A stretch of 64,000 bases of DNA from DASQBT01 sp963746955 (GCA_963746955.1 CAVVDR010000003.1:1-64000); one strand, 5' to 3'; shown: positions 27,156 through 36,022, counted from the first letter of the stretch. Notes: generated by a model from the letters alone, not told the origin. Numbers and translations are program-made.

Positions 27156-27179
27156 ATGGCGGTGACTCGGGTAATATAG
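27156..27179 (+). CDS. Possible seven-residue leader peptide
   Basis: An ATG codon preceded by the near-perfect ribosome-binding sequence AAAGGAGG (27143-27150) opens a frame of only seven codons (MAVTRVI) ending in TAG. It is 53 bp before the BKACE-GNAT start and just before a hairpin at 27195-27215. Such a strong ribosome-binding site on so short a frame suggests a leader peptide, but translation is unproven and chance is possible. Confidence 0.35.
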   Translation: MAVTRVI

Positions 27180-27194
27180 CCGGATTATATAAAG

Positions 27195-27215
27195 AGCCTC
27201 TTAAATAAAGAGGCT
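27195..27215 (+). promoter_or_regulatory. Leader hairpin upstream of the BKACE-GNAT gene
   Basis: Perfect 8-bp stem AGCCTCTT / AAGAGGCT with a 5-base AAATA loop, 16 nt after the short leader frame and just before the ribosome-binding site AGGGAG (27217-27222). It could modulate transcription or translation. It lacks a T-run, so it is not a standard terminator. Confidence 0.45.
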
Positions 27216-27231
27216 ATAGGGAGCGTAGACC

Positions 27232-28602
27232 GTGAACGAATACCCTGGCCATTCGGCACTTTTTGGCGGCAATCCTCCCCAGGCAAGCAGCGACAAGCCG
27301 CTCATCATTAACACTTGCCTTACCGGCAATGTTCTGAACAAGGCGCGCAATCCGCATTTGCCGGTCAACACCGAAGAGATCATCGAGGATGCCGGCAGGG
27401 TCATCGAGGCAGGCGCCAGCATGCTGCACGTGCATGCACGGGATGAGAGCGGCGCCCCGTCCTGGCAACCAGAGCGCTTTGCCCGCATCTTCGAAGGCAT
27501 CCGCCGACATTACCCCGATGTCGTGCTCGTGGCTACTACCAGTGGTCGTCAGCACGGCGCCCTGGAATACCGCGCTGCCGTGCTCAAACTGGATGGGGCC
27601 GCCAAGCCGGACATGGCCTCGCTGACCCTGGGCTCGCTGAACTTCCCCACCCAGCCCTCCATCAATGCCCCGGAGACCATCCAGCAGCTTTGCGCCATCA
27701 TGAGCGAGCGCGGCATCCTTCCTGAACTTGAGGTATTCGACCTGGGCATGCTCAATTATGGCTTCTACCTGCAGCGCAAGGGCCGTCTGCCCAAGGACTG
27801 CTATGTCAACCTGATGCTTGGCTCCCTTGGCACCATCCCGGGACGGGTGCAGGACCTCGTTCATCTGGTGCACGAGATCCCGCGCAATTGGCACTGGGCA
27901 GGCGCAGGTGTCGGCCGTTATCAGCTTGCAGTGAATACGGCCGCCATCGTCATGGGCGGACACGTGCGCGTAGGGCTGGAGGACAACCCCTACTACGATT
28001 ACTCGCGGCGCACCGACGCCAGCAACGTGCAATTGGTGAAGCGTCTGGTCAGGCTGGCCGGCGAACTCGGGCGGCCCATTTCCACCAGCCGCCAGACCCG
28101 CGAAAAACTCAGGCTCGGGGACCCCACCAACTGGGCAGCCACCCGTGCGGTCATCCGCAAGATGCGGCCAGACGATCTGGGTGCCGCCCAGGCGATTCTC
28201 GCTCGATGGAACATGGCACCCTCCACCCCGACGGCAAAGGTTCCCGACCCGGAGCGGAACGACCTCGAGCTGGCCAACTCATTCGTCGCAGAGCTGGGGA
28301 GGCGTGTAGTAGGCATCGCAAGCTATCTCGTGCCTGAGCCCGGGATGGCCGAGACCAGCGGCCTCGCGGTGGACCCGGATTACCTGGGCTGCGGCATCGG
28401 CCAGATGCTGCAGGAGGCGCGGCTTGAAGAGATCCGTAGCCGGGGCTTGACCCGGGTCAGGACCGAAACTGACAGGCCAGAGGTCATCCACTGGTATATG
28501 GAAAAATTCGGCTATCGCCGCGCGGACACGCGAAAGAAGAAGCCTCCGTATCTCGGCTTGACCGATTGCGACCACTGGACCGTGCTTGAGCTAAACCTGT
28601 AA
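27232..28602 (+). CDS. BKACE (DUF849) fused to a GNAT acetyltransferase
   Basis: 456 residues. The N-terminal roughly 300 residues match beta-keto acid cleavage enzymes: LIINTCLTGNV, the Zn-binding MLHVHARD His pair (near 64-71), LELEVFDLGML-like strand (LPELEVFDLGML), and GHVRVGLEDNPYYD near the barrel end. BKACE enzymes condense a beta-keto acid with acetyl-CoA, giving acetoacetate and a CoA ester; the substrate here is unknown. The C-terminal about 150 residues are a GNAT domain (LAVDPDYLGCGIGQML acetyl-CoA loop, WYMEKFGYRR). The start is GTG with AGGGAG nearby. The fusion and the divergent ATP-grasp gene suggest a dedicated small-molecule pathway. Confidence 0.88.
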   Translation: MNEYPGHSALFGGNPPQASSDKPLIINTCLTGNVLNKARNPHLPVNTEEIIEDAGRVIEAGASMLHVHARDESGAPSWQPERFARIFEGIRRHYPDVVLVATTSGRQHGALEYRAAVLKLDGAAKPDMASLTLGSLNFPTQPSINAPETIQQLCAIMSERGILPELEVFDLGMLNYGFYLQRKGRLPKDCYVNLMLGSLGTIPGRVQDLVHLVHEIPRNWHWAGAGVGRYQLAVNTAAIVMGGHVRVGLEDNPYYDYSRRTDASNVQLVKRLVRLAGELGRPISTSRQTREKLRLGDPTNWAATRAVIRKMRPDDLGAAQAILARWNMAPSTPTAKVPDPERNDLELANSFVAELGRRVVGIASYLVPEPGMAETSGLAVDPDYLGCGIGQMLQEARLEEIRSRGLTRVRTETDRPEVIHWYMEKFGYRRADTRKKKPPYLGLTDCDHWTVLELNL

Positions 28603-28836
28603 GGGCAGTCTACCGCCGCTAACGACTGGGCTTGGTTGATCTTCAGCCCCTCACATTCGCATCCGCCAGGAACCTGACCGCGCGAAGACCACATTCCTGC
28701 GACGATTATCAAATCAGGGTCGCCGGCCTGTTGGGCTTCTCATCCGAGCCAGGCTTCCTTTCGGCGCCTCTGGCGAACTCCACCGGAACCAGCCTAGCCA
28801 GCAGCTAGGCCTGGTCGTCCGGCTCCGCACCGACCT

Positions 28837-29472
28837 CTAGATCCCGTTCGATGCGATCCGCTCCAGGATTATCTGGGCAACACGCTTGTTCGATGGCATA
28901 TAGGTATGGATTACGGGGATGCAAATCCGCTCGGCAATCCACGCCGCGCTCGCCTCGGATACGGCCACGATGCCGTCGTTCATCTCGCCCCCAAAGGGAC
29001 TGAATTTGCCTCTCCAACCTGCGACTCCAAGTATGCTGGTGGTGGGAATCGAGCGCGCGCCGATGTGCTCCATTCGGTCTTTGGAACCGAGCAGTTGTCC
29101 GCAGTCCCCGGCCAGAATGCGGAAGACCCAGTTGCGCTGCAGCTTCTGCGCGATGCGGGAGGGCCTGACCGGAGAAGCCAGAAGAAAAATCCGACGGGGC
29201 AGCCGGGTCCCTGCCGGCAGCGAGGCAACCGCCGCTCTCAGCAACACGCCGCCCAATGAATGGCCAATGAGCACATAGTCGCCATGGGCGGCGAGGGCGG
29301 TTATCTTCCTGACCAGCCGCCTGCGGATGGCGGTGAAGTCCTGAAAGGTGGCCGCATAGCCAAACGAGCCGGATTCGATGCCCTTGGCCTTGAGCCTTGC
29401 AAGCAGTCGCCAGCCCGACATCGGCGTGCGGCCCATTCCGTGAACAAAAAGTGCTTGCACGTGTCTCCCCAA
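28837..29472 (-). CDS. Alpha/beta-hydrolase family protein (lipase/esterase-like)
   Basis: 211 residues with the alpha/beta-hydrolase hallmarks: N-terminal QALFVHGMGRTP (oxyanion HG region) and nucleophile elbow GHSLGG (near residues 69-74). A possible catalytic Asp is in MNDGIVAVSEA and a His in VIHTYM. No signal peptide, so it is probably cytoplasmic. Substrate unknown. It is divergent from the SDR gene, with only about 60 bp between starts. Confidence 0.85.
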   Translation of the reverse strand: MGRHVQALFVHGMGRTPMSGWRLLARLKAKGIESGSFGYAATFQDFTAIRRRLVRKITALAAHGDYVLIGHSLGGVLLRAAVASLPAGTRLPRRIFLLASPVRPSRIAQKLQRNWVFRILAGDCGQLLGSKDRMEHIGARSIPTTSILGVAGWRGKFSPFGGEMNDGIVAVSEASAAWIAERICIPVIHTYMPSNKRVAQIILERIASNGI

Positions 29473-29531
29473 TGAACAAGCCGAAAGAGCAGATCATATG
29501 GGAAGCTTGGACGGCTGATCTGGAGATCGCG

Positions 29532-30227
29532 ATGAAAAGTGTTTTCGTGACGGGCGCCGGTCGCGGTATGGGGCTGGAATGGGTGCGGCAGTACGCGGAG
29601 GCCGGATGGCGAGTGTATGCGACCTGCCGCAGTCCCGAGCAGGCGGCGGCGCTGAAGGCCCTGGCCGCCCGGCAGCCCGGGATAAGCATGCATCGTCTGG
29701 ACGTCTGCGACAGCGAGCAGGTGCGCACCCTGCAGCTCGAACTGGAAGACGCGCGCATCGACGTGCTGATCAACAATGCCGGGGTGTACCTGGACAAGTC
29801 GACGGGCGAGTTCGGCAGCATCGACTATGAAGCCTGGCAGCGCACGTTTGCGGTTAATACAATGGGCGCCATGCGGGTGAGCGAAGCATTCGTCAAACAG
29901 GCGGCAAGGAGCGAGAAACGGCTGATGGTGGCGATCACCAGCCACATGGGTTCAATCGCTGAAATTACCGCCGCCGGCAGCTATGCCTACCGTTCCAGCA
30001 AGGCGGCCCTGAATGCAGCAATGAAGGGCCTTTCCCTTGCGCTCGCGCAGCGTGGCATCGGGCTGCTGCTTCTGCATCCCGGCTGGGTGAGAACCCGCAT
30101 GGGGGGACCGGATGCGCCGCTCACGGTCGAACAGAGCGTGGCCGGTATGCGCAGCCTGGTGAAGAATTTTGTGCCCGAGATGAGTGGCCGCTTCTTTCGT
30201 TACAACGGCACGGAGATTCCGTGGTGA
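29532..30227 (+). CDS. Short-chain dehydrogenase/reductase
   Basis: 231 residues with the classical SDR pattern: cofactor motif VTGAGRGMG (TGxxxGxG, residues 6-14), NNAG near residue 81-84, catalytic Ser in AITSHMGS and YAYRSSKAAL (YxxxK active site). The Arg in ATCRSPEQ after the second strand leans toward NADP(H). Substrate unknown. An ATG at 29532 is preferred because upstream starts run into the divergent hydrolase gene and add a non-SDR extension. It probably shares a control region with that hydrolase. Confidence 0.9.
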   Translation: MKSVFVTGAGRGMGLEWVRQYAEAGWRVYATCRSPEQAAALKALAARQPGISMHRLDVCDSEQVRTLQLELEDARIDVLINNAGVYLDKSTGEFGSIDYEAWQRTFAVNTMGAMRVSEAFVKQAARSEKRLMVAITSHMGSIAEITAAGSYAYRSSKAALNAAMKGLSLALAQRGIGLLLLHPGWVRTRMGGPDAPLTVEQSVAGMRSLVKNFVPEMSGRFFRYNGTEIPW

Positions 30228-30278
30228 AGCGAATCAGGTAGATTATTCCCGGTGCCCCATCCTGTTGAAATGTAATCG

Positions 30279-31502
30279 ATGGCCAGTCACTCGACTCAAC
30301 TGCTGAGAGCGCTTCGGTCGCACGATTTCCGCCTGTATTTCGCCGGCCAGTTCATCTCCCTTGCGGGAACCTGGATGCAGCAAATCGCAATGAGCTGGCT
30401 GGCGTACAGCCTGACCCATTCCGCCTTCGTCCTGGGGCTGATCGGCTTCGCCAGCCAGTTGCCCATCCTGGCTTTTGGCGGCTTTGGCGGTGTCTGGTCA
30501 GACCGGGTCGATCGCAGGCGTTTGCTGATGTGGACGCAGTCTCTGGCCATGATCCAGGCGTTGCTGATTGCAGGCCTGGCATGGAAGGGATGGATTTCCG
30601 CTCCTGTGCTGGTGTCGCTTGCCTTCATTCTGGGCTGCATCAATGCCATCGATTTGCCGGCGCGCCAGTCCTTCGTGGTTTATCTGGTGGAAGACCGGGA
30701 GCAACTTCCCAATGCCATCGCACTCAACTCGATGCTGATCAATTCAACCCGCTTCGTCGGGCCGGCACTGGCCGGTTTCGTCGTAGCCTTCATGGGCGAG
30801 GCAGTCTGTTTCCTGATCAACGCGCTTTCTTATCTTGCCGTGCTGCTCGCACTTCGCGCCATCCGGGCGCGGGCGGTAGAGGGTAGTGCAATACCCGCGC
30901 TGCGTGCCCTGAAGGAAGGCCTTGGCTACACATTCAATCACCCTAACATCAGAACCTGTCTTGTGCTGATCGCAGCGATGGGTTTTCTCGTGACACCGTA
31001 TATCGTCTTGATGCCCATCTATGCCAAGAATATCTTTGGCGGCGATGCAAGAACCTTCGGTACGCTTATCAGCAGCACGGGGGCGGGCTCATTGATGGCG
31101 GGCCTGTATCTCGCCAGACGCACCTCCACAATGGGGCTTCGCCGCAAGGTGTCGATCGCCTCCGTGGTAAGCGGAGCGGCACTGGCGGTTTTTGCGCTCA
31201 ACAGCAGCCTGGATTTTGCGTACCCGATACTCATGGCGCTTGGCTTTTCCATGATCGTCGCCGTTGCGGGCGGCAACACGATGATCCAGACATGGGTTCG
31301 CGACGATATGCGCGGCAGGGTGATGGCCACCTTCTCCATGGCCTTCCTGGGCACGGCTCCATTCGGAAGTCTCGCCGCAGGAAGCCTCGCGCATGCTGTC
31401 GGCGTCAGGCCGACTCTTCTTGCCTTCGGTGTTCTGGCCATGCTGATTGGGCTTGTTCATGCCTACCGCCTGCGCCGCAAGGAGTTGTTGGCTGGCGCAT
31501 GA
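30279..31502 (+). CDS. Major facilitator superfamily exporter
   Basis: The 407-residue protein has about 12 membrane helices. The MFS signature GGFGGVWSDRVDRRRLLMWTQ is in the first cytoplasmic loop (near residues 64-84). NTMIQTWVRDDMRGRVMATF in the second half is typical of the EntS-like efflux subfamily. Substrate is unknown. It follows the SDR gene by about 50 bp in the same direction and may be co-transcribed, which hints at export of a small molecule. Confidence 0.88.
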   Translation: MASHSTQLLRALRSHDFRLYFAGQFISLAGTWMQQIAMSWLAYSLTHSAFVLGLIGFASQLPILAFGGFGGVWSDRVDRRRLLMWTQSLAMIQALLIAGLAWKGWISAPVLVSLAFILGCINAIDLPARQSFVVYLVEDREQLPNAIALNSMLINSTRFVGPALAGFVVAFMGEAVCFLINALSYLAVLLALRAIRARAVEGSAIPALRALKEGLGYTFNHPNIRTCLVLIAAMGFLVTPYIVLMPIYAKNIFGGDARTFGTLISSTGAGSLMAGLYLARRTSTMGLRRKVSIASVVSGAALAVFALNSSLDFAYPILMALGFSMIVAVAGGNTMIQTWVRDDMRGRVMATFSMAFLGTAPFGSLAAGSLAHAVGVRPTLLAFGVLAMLIGLVHAYRLRRKELLAGA

Positions 31503-31652
31503 CGGGTGCAGTCGACGAGCTGGCACCTCGTTACCCAGCACGTCCGAAACCGTTTCGGTCCGGCTCGCCCGTATTGGCGCATGCCCAAGGCAAGCGGGTC
31601 GCTGCAGCAACAACGCCGTAGCCAAGTCGCGCCAAGGTGCTATTAATGACTT

Positions 31653-32183
31653 ATGGCACTTGTGAGCCGCGCACCCCTCGCCTTCAGGACTGTCGCCCAA
31701 CCCAAAGGTGCATACCTGCTTGCGCTGTTTTGCCTATCCTGGATCAATCCCGCCTTTGCCTCGCTGGACGAGACGCCGCCGATGCCTGATATCGAAGTGC
31801 TTCGCGCAGATTTTGGTCTGTTCAATCGTGCGCTATCGGGAGAACTGGTGTTAACGCCTTCGGCAGTCGTTCCGCTCAAGAAGGGCCAGCAATACGGCTG
31901 GTCTGTCCTGCTGAGGACCAGTAAGCCAAAGGTCAGATGGCGTGAGGAGCTCACCTTGCCGTCGCCCCCATCAAGCTGGGGCGGCGACGAATTGCCTGCG
32001 TCAAGTCAGACGATATCTCGGGACCGCATGACCTCCATCGTTGAGTTGGATGCGACACCGGTCGATGGGGTGATTGAGAATGTCTGGGAGGTCGCTCCGG
32101 GCGATCCCAATGGTCATTACATTATTCGGTTGACCATTGACGGCGGTAACCAGCAGGTTTTCGAATTTGATCTGCGGGAGTGA
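31653..32183 (+). CDS. Exported protein of unknown function
   Basis: 176 residues. A probable signal peptide or N-terminal anchor (YLLALFCLSWINPAFAS, residues about 21-37, after a positively charged start) precedes a beta-rich domain with GELVLTPSAVVPLKKGQQYGWSVLL and ENVWEVAPGDPNGHYIIRLTIDG. This resembles DUF3859-like small proteins in layout, but the family was not confirmed. It is a solo gene between the MFS and macrodomain genes. Confidence 0.65.
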   Translation: MALVSRAPLAFRTVAQPKGAYLLALFCLSWINPAFASLDETPPMPDIEVLRADFGLFNRALSGELVLTPSAVVPLKKGQQYGWSVLLRTSKPKVRWREELTLPSPPSSWGGDELPASSQTISRDRMTSIVELDATPVDGVIENVWEVAPGDPNGHYIIRLTIDGGNQQVFEFDLRE

Positions 32184-32274
32184 CAGGTCGGGCTGCGGAC
32201 TCATGCGTCAGCGCGCCGCGTGCGCCGGACTGCATGGATTCCGAGTGACCGTCGCTGCTTTCATTTCACTTTGA

Positions 32275-32793
32275 ATGACAAATCTGCGCGCCATCAAGGC
32301 TGACATCACCACTTTGGCTGTGGATGCAATCGTCAACGCGGCAAACAATTCGTTGCTTGGAGGCGGCGGGGTAAATGGAGCCATCCATCGGGCGGCAGGT
32401 GAAGCACTGCTGAACGAATGCCGCGAGTTGGGTGGGTGTGCAACCGGGGACGCAAAGATGACCCGGGGTTACCTTCTTCCGGCCAGATATGTCATTCATA
32501 CCGTTGGCCCCGTCTGGCGGGGCGGGGACAAGGGCGAGCCGCAGCTACTTGCATCGTGCTACCGCCGCTCGCTGGAATTGGCCCGGGAACATGCGCTTGA
32601 ATCAATTGCGTTCCCGTCCATCAGCACCGGAATTTACGGCTACCCAATTCGACTGGCAGCGAATGTGGCAATCCGATCGGTCAGCGCCTTCTTCCAGAAC
32701 GCGACTGGTGTCAAGGCCGTTGTTTTCTGCTGCCACTCGGACGGTGATCTGCAGGTTTATGCCGAACTCCTGGAACGGCTATCCAGACAGTAA
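32275..32793 (+). CDS. Macrodomain protein (O-acetyl-ADP-ribose deacetylase type)
   Basis: 172 residues forming a single macrodomain of the YmdB/MacroD type: DAIVNAANNSLLGGGGVNGAIHRAAG (split around residues 17-42) and GDAKMTRGYLLPARYVIHTVGP, then SIAFPSISTGIYGYP. All ADP-ribose-binding loops are present, including the Asn and GGGV loop. Known members remove acetyl from O-acetyl-ADP-ribose or hydrolyse mono-ADP-ribose from proteins. No ART or sirtuin gene is next to it. Cytoplasmic. Confidence 0.93.
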   Translation: MTNLRAIKADITTLAVDAIVNAANNSLLGGGGVNGAIHRAAGEALLNECRELGGCATGDAKMTRGYLLPARYVIHTVGPVWRGGDKGEPQLLASCYRRSLELAREHALESIAFPSISTGIYGYPIRLAANVAIRSVSAFFQNATGVKAVVFCCHSDGDLQVYAELLERLSRQ

Positions 32794-32801
32794 ACGCGGG
32801 C

Positions 32802-33239
32802 TCATTTTGAATTCGTGCCGATTTTCCAGAAGTGGTCCATGAACACGTAGGTAAACGAAGCCGACCAGCCGATCAGCAGCAATCCGTTGAGCGTCTCGAT
32901 GCCGCACACGACGCGCAATGGACCAATCGGCAGGATGTCGCCGAAGCCAAGCGAGGTATAGGTTTCGGCGGAGAAATAGAGAAAAGTGGAAAGCGTGTCG
33001 GCGAAATGGCCACCGAAGTTTCCCAGCCCAAATTTGTCGCGCAGATAGTAATAGGCCGCACCATACAGGATGATCTCCGAGGAATGTGCGACGAACATCC
33101 CAAGAATACCCGCCAGCACCCGGACGCGGCCCGAGGTTTGCCATTTGGGCAGGACCACCGACAACCCGCGCAGATACTCGTAATGCATCAGGGTTGTGCA
33201 CAGGACGAGCACCGCGCAGATGAAGAATGCAACGCCCAT
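32802..33239 (-). CDS. Two-pore-segment ion channel family protein
   Basis: 145 residues, about four hydrophobic segments. A pore loop reads ETYTSLGFGDILP (near residues 91-103), close to the TVGYGD-type K+ filter but with SLGFGD. Small stand-alone channels with this form occur in bacteria and are annotated as K+/ion channel family. Without the classical Tyr, K+ selectivity cannot be assumed. It is convergent with the macrodomain gene, with only about 8 bp between stops. Confidence 0.75.
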   Translation of the reverse strand: MGVAFFICAVLVLCTTLMHYEYLRGLSVVLPKWQTSGRVRVLAGILGMFVAHSSEIILYGAAYYYLRDKFGLGNFGGHFADTLSTFLYFSAETYTSLGFGDILPIGPLRVVCGIETLNGLLLIGWSASFTYVFMDHFWKIGTNSK

Positions 33240-33291
33240 CAGGCAACTGTCATCGTATTCATCCGCGTCGGCGCGCGCCGGCTAGCTTTGC

Positions 33292-33888
33292 CTACACGTG
33301 ATCCGGCGCTCCCTTCACGCTGGGAATCGTAATGGTCAATACTCCATTCTGGACGCTTTGCTTAAAGCCCGTGGCCTCAACCGGCCCCGGCAAGGTCAGC
33401 GTCTGGACGAAGCTGCGCGCGCTCATGGCCTGCTCGGGCTGATTGCCCACCTTGTAGGATTCCTTGGTGGAGTCCTGTGCTGAAATGGTCAGCACCTGCC
33501 CATTCAGTTGCACGCGAATGTCTCCCGGCTTGAAGCCCGGCACCCTGACTTGAAGCTGATAGCCATCTTTTGTGCGCTGAAGTGAAGAAGCCTGCGTCGG
33601 AATCGGAACGGCGAAATCGACCGGCGGCGCGATCATGACGGGCATCCAAAAACCATTGACGCCATTGAAAGCATCAAATTCCCTTGCCATGGCCGCCTGC
33701 ATGCGCGCCAGGTCCGCAAAGGGATCGACATAAATGAGATTGCCTGTTGCCGGATCGGGCAACGCCGCAGAAGCCTGGGTATTGGCCTGGTTCCCCGGGT
33801 CAGAAGGGCAGTCTTTCGCAAAGGCACCCCCCGCAAGAACAGCGAGCGCGACGGCGAACAAGGAAGGTTTCAAGACAGCAAAATTCAT
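33292..33888 (-). CDS. Exported Hsp20/alpha-crystallin-like protein
   Basis: 198 residues. The C-terminal about 95 residues form an alpha-crystallin domain: KDGYQLQVRVPGFKPGDIRVQL (near 107-128), LTISAQD, FVQTLTLPGPVE and NGVLTITIPS. The N-terminus is a signal peptide (MNFAVLKPSLFAVALAVLAGGAFAKD). Most Hsp20 chaperones are cytoplasmic, so an exported one is uncommon. The ATG at 33888 is chosen because longer frames would bury the signal peptide, and AGACGAGAG lies upstream. A periplasmic holdase role is inferred. Confidence 0.85.
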   Translation of the reverse strand: MNFAVLKPSLFAVALAVLAGGAFAKDCPSDPGNQANTQASAALPDPATGNLIYVDPFADLARMQAAMAREFDAFNGVNGFWMPVMIAPPVDFAVPIPTQASSLQRTKDGYQLQVRVPGFKPGDIRVQLNGQVLTISAQDSTKESYKVGNQPEQAMSARSFVQTLTLPGPVEATGFKQSVQNGVLTITIPSVKGAPDHV

Positions 33889-34277
33889 CTCTCGTCTCCT
33901 AGATAAAGACAGCGCAAGAAACAGTTTCAGCACTGTGCCTAATGGAGGGAGGAATCGAGCAAAAGTTCCAACTCGCCCGGGTCGATGCTTTCCTGTTGCC
34001 GAAAACGCGGGCATACGCGAGCGGCACTGCTCCTCAAGCGAAAATCGATCACAAACAACGGGATAATGAGGAGCTGACGAACCCCAAGCGTTGCGATGCG
34101 GGTGTCGATTCCGGGTCCCCTGTCTTTGGGGCGTCAGCGCAAATGGATCATATCGAGAGGCAAGGGGTTGTCTGGCAATTCAAACCGTCGCGCGGACCAA
34201 GCGACCCTTCTCCAATGACAAGAGGCGCTGCATGCAGTGGGTCCAGGGCAATGTCATTGGGGCTACGTTCAAAGCGC
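33889..34277. other. 389-bp region upstream of the exported Hsp20 gene
   Basis: The part next to 33889 must hold the promoter of the Hsp20 gene (minus strand). No gene is supported here: the long plus-strand frame at 33942-34880 runs antisense through the DUF498 and ClC genes and is a shadow. Confidence 0.4.
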
Positions 34278-34658
34278 TTATTCTGCCTCCAGCAGTATCA
34301 CCGCCAGCACATTCCGCCCTTCCGCCGTCAGAATGTTATAGGTACGGCAGGCCGCGCCGGTGTCCATGACATCCAGGCCGATGCGGGCTTCCACCAGGGC
34401 GCGACTCAGGCGCGGGTGGGGAAAGCGCAGTTTCGCGCCGGTTCCAAGCAGCACCATTTCCGGCTTGAGTCGGGCCAGGCGGGCGAAATGATCTTCAGCC
34501 AGTTGTTCAAAGCTCAGTCCGGCCCAGCCCTCCAGATGCAGGGCTTGCGGCGTAACGACCAGGCTGGTGGTGTGGCGCCGGTGATTGATCTCCACATAGC
34601 CTTCGCCATAGGCAGTGATGCTGTTGACGCCGGACGGGTTCGACAGGTGCAGCTTCAT
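34278..34658 (-). CDS. Mth938/DUF498 domain protein
   Basis: The 126-residue protein matches the small Mth938-like fold found in many proteobacteria: YGEGYVEINHRRHTTSLVVTP (near 18-38), PEMVLLGTGAKLRFPHPRL, IGLDVMDTGAACRTYNILTAEGR. The nearly invariant LLGTG and RTYNIL segments make the family clear. Function is unknown. It overlaps the ClC channel stop by 4 bp (ATGA), so the two are co-transcribed. Confidence 0.9.
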   Translation of the reverse strand: MKLHLSNPSGVNSITAYGEGYVEINHRRHTTSLVVTPQALHLEGWAGLSFEQLAEDHFARLARLKPEMVLLGTGAKLRFPHPRLSRALVEARIGLDVMDTGAACRTYNILTAEGRNVLAVILLEAE

Positions 34659-36022
34659 GGCGTGTCCAGCGCATCTTCCGCCGGCTGTATTTGGGCAGCG
34701 CTGGCGCGGGCGGCCAATTCGGCCAGTTGGCGGTACAGGGGATGGCGATTGAGCAGGCGGGACACGCTGCTGGCGAGAAACGTGGCTGCAATGAGGGCGA
34801 GGGTCAGACTGCGGTCAGAGGTCATTTCCATGACGATCACAAACGAGGTAATGGGGGCCCGGGTTACGCCGGCAAGATAGCCTGCCATGCCAAGGATGGA
34901 ATAGGCAACATAAGACGATGGCTCGCCCCACCAGCCTGCCAGATTGGCGCCCAGGCCCGCCCCGGTGGACAGAGAAGGGGCGAACAGGCCGCCGGGAATG
35001 CCGCTCAGATAGGAGGCCAGCGTGGCAAGAAATTTTGTCACGGGGTAGAGCCAGGTGGCGGGATGCTGGCCGCCGATGATGGCCTTGGCCTCATCATATC
35101 CGGTGCCATAGCTCTCGCCGCCGGATAGAAGGCCCACCAGCGCCACCGCCACGCCGCAGCCCGCAGCGAACAGCATGGGCCGGCGCTGGCGCAGCGCTGC
35201 CGTGGCATCGACCGACAGCACCAGCGACGCGGCAAACAGGCCGCCCGACAAGCCACCGAGTACGCCTGCTACGGGTACCGCGACCAGGCCCTGATAAAGT
35301 TCCATCGGGGCATAGTGCACGCCGAAGTAGGTGTAGTTGCCGAGCAGCACGATGGCCATGAGGCCGGCTATCAGCACGCCGGTAATAATTATGCCGCTGC
35401 TTCTCTCCTCGAACCCGCGGCTCAGTTCCTCGATCGCAAACACGATGCCGGCGAGCGGGGTGTTGAAGGCGGCGGCCAGACCCGCCGCACCGCCCGCGAC
35501 GATCAAGGCGTTGTCCATGCGCCGGCGGCGCAGCACCGGAATGCGGTGCAGGCTGTAGAGTATCGAAGCGCCAACATGCACGGTCGGACCTTCGCGGCCG
35601 ATAGAAGCGCCGCTGATCAGGCCCAGCAGGGTCACGGCAATCTTGCCGACGACAATGCGGATCGACAGCAGCCGGGCACTCAGCGCATGGCTGCGCTGAC
35701 GCAATGCCCAGATAACCTGCGGAATTCCACTGCCTTCGGCACCCGGGAAGAAGCGCCGGGTAAGCCAGGCCGCCAGAGTGAAGCCCGCCGGGGTAACCAG
35801 CAAAGGCAGCAGCGGGTATTCCCGGGCCAGGGCGTGAAACAGGCGGTCGGTGCGGGCCGCAGAAACGGCGTAGAACACCGCGGTCAGTCCCACTGTTGCG
35901 GCGCCCAGCCAAAACACCAGCCGGACGGTCCAAAGGCGAGGGTGGAGAATCCCGCGCCGGGCTCGTTTGATTTGACGGCGCAACCCGCGGTTGCGAATTC
36001 TGAGGGTGAAGGGGACTTTCAT
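34655..36022 (-). CDS. ClC-family chloride channel or Cl-/H+ antiporter
   Basis: 455 residues with the ClC signatures in order: GSGIPQ (near residue 97), GREGP with the gating Glu (near 142), and GGLFAPSL (near 343). About 14 to 16 hydrophobic segments are visible. No C-terminal CBS domains. In E. coli ClC the gating Glu plus a second internal Glu mark an exchanger; here the gating Glu is present but I could not place the second with confidence, so channel versus antiporter stays open. Inner membrane. Confidence 0.92.
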   Translation of the reverse strand: MKVPFTLRIRNRGLRRQIKRARRGILHPRLWTVRLVFWLGAATVGLTAVFYAVSAARTDRLFHALAREYPLLPLLVTPAGFTLAAWLTRRFFPGAEGSGIPQVIWALRQRSHALSARLLSIRIVVGKIAVTLLGLISGASIGREGPTVHVGASILYSLHRIPVLRRRRMDNALIVAGGAAGLAAAFNTPLAGIVFAIEELSRGFEERSSGIIITGVLIAGLMAIVLLGNYTYFGVHYAPMELYQGLVAVPVAGVLGGLSGGLFAASLVLSVDATAALRQRRPMLFAAGCGVAVALVGLLSGGESYGTGYDEAKAIIGGQHPATWLYPVTKFLATLASYLSGIPGGLFAPSLSTGAGLGANLAGWWGEPSSYVAYSILGMAGYLAGVTRAPITSFVIVMEMTSDRSLTLALIAATFLASSVSRLLNRHPLYRQLAELAARASAAQIQPAEDALDTP

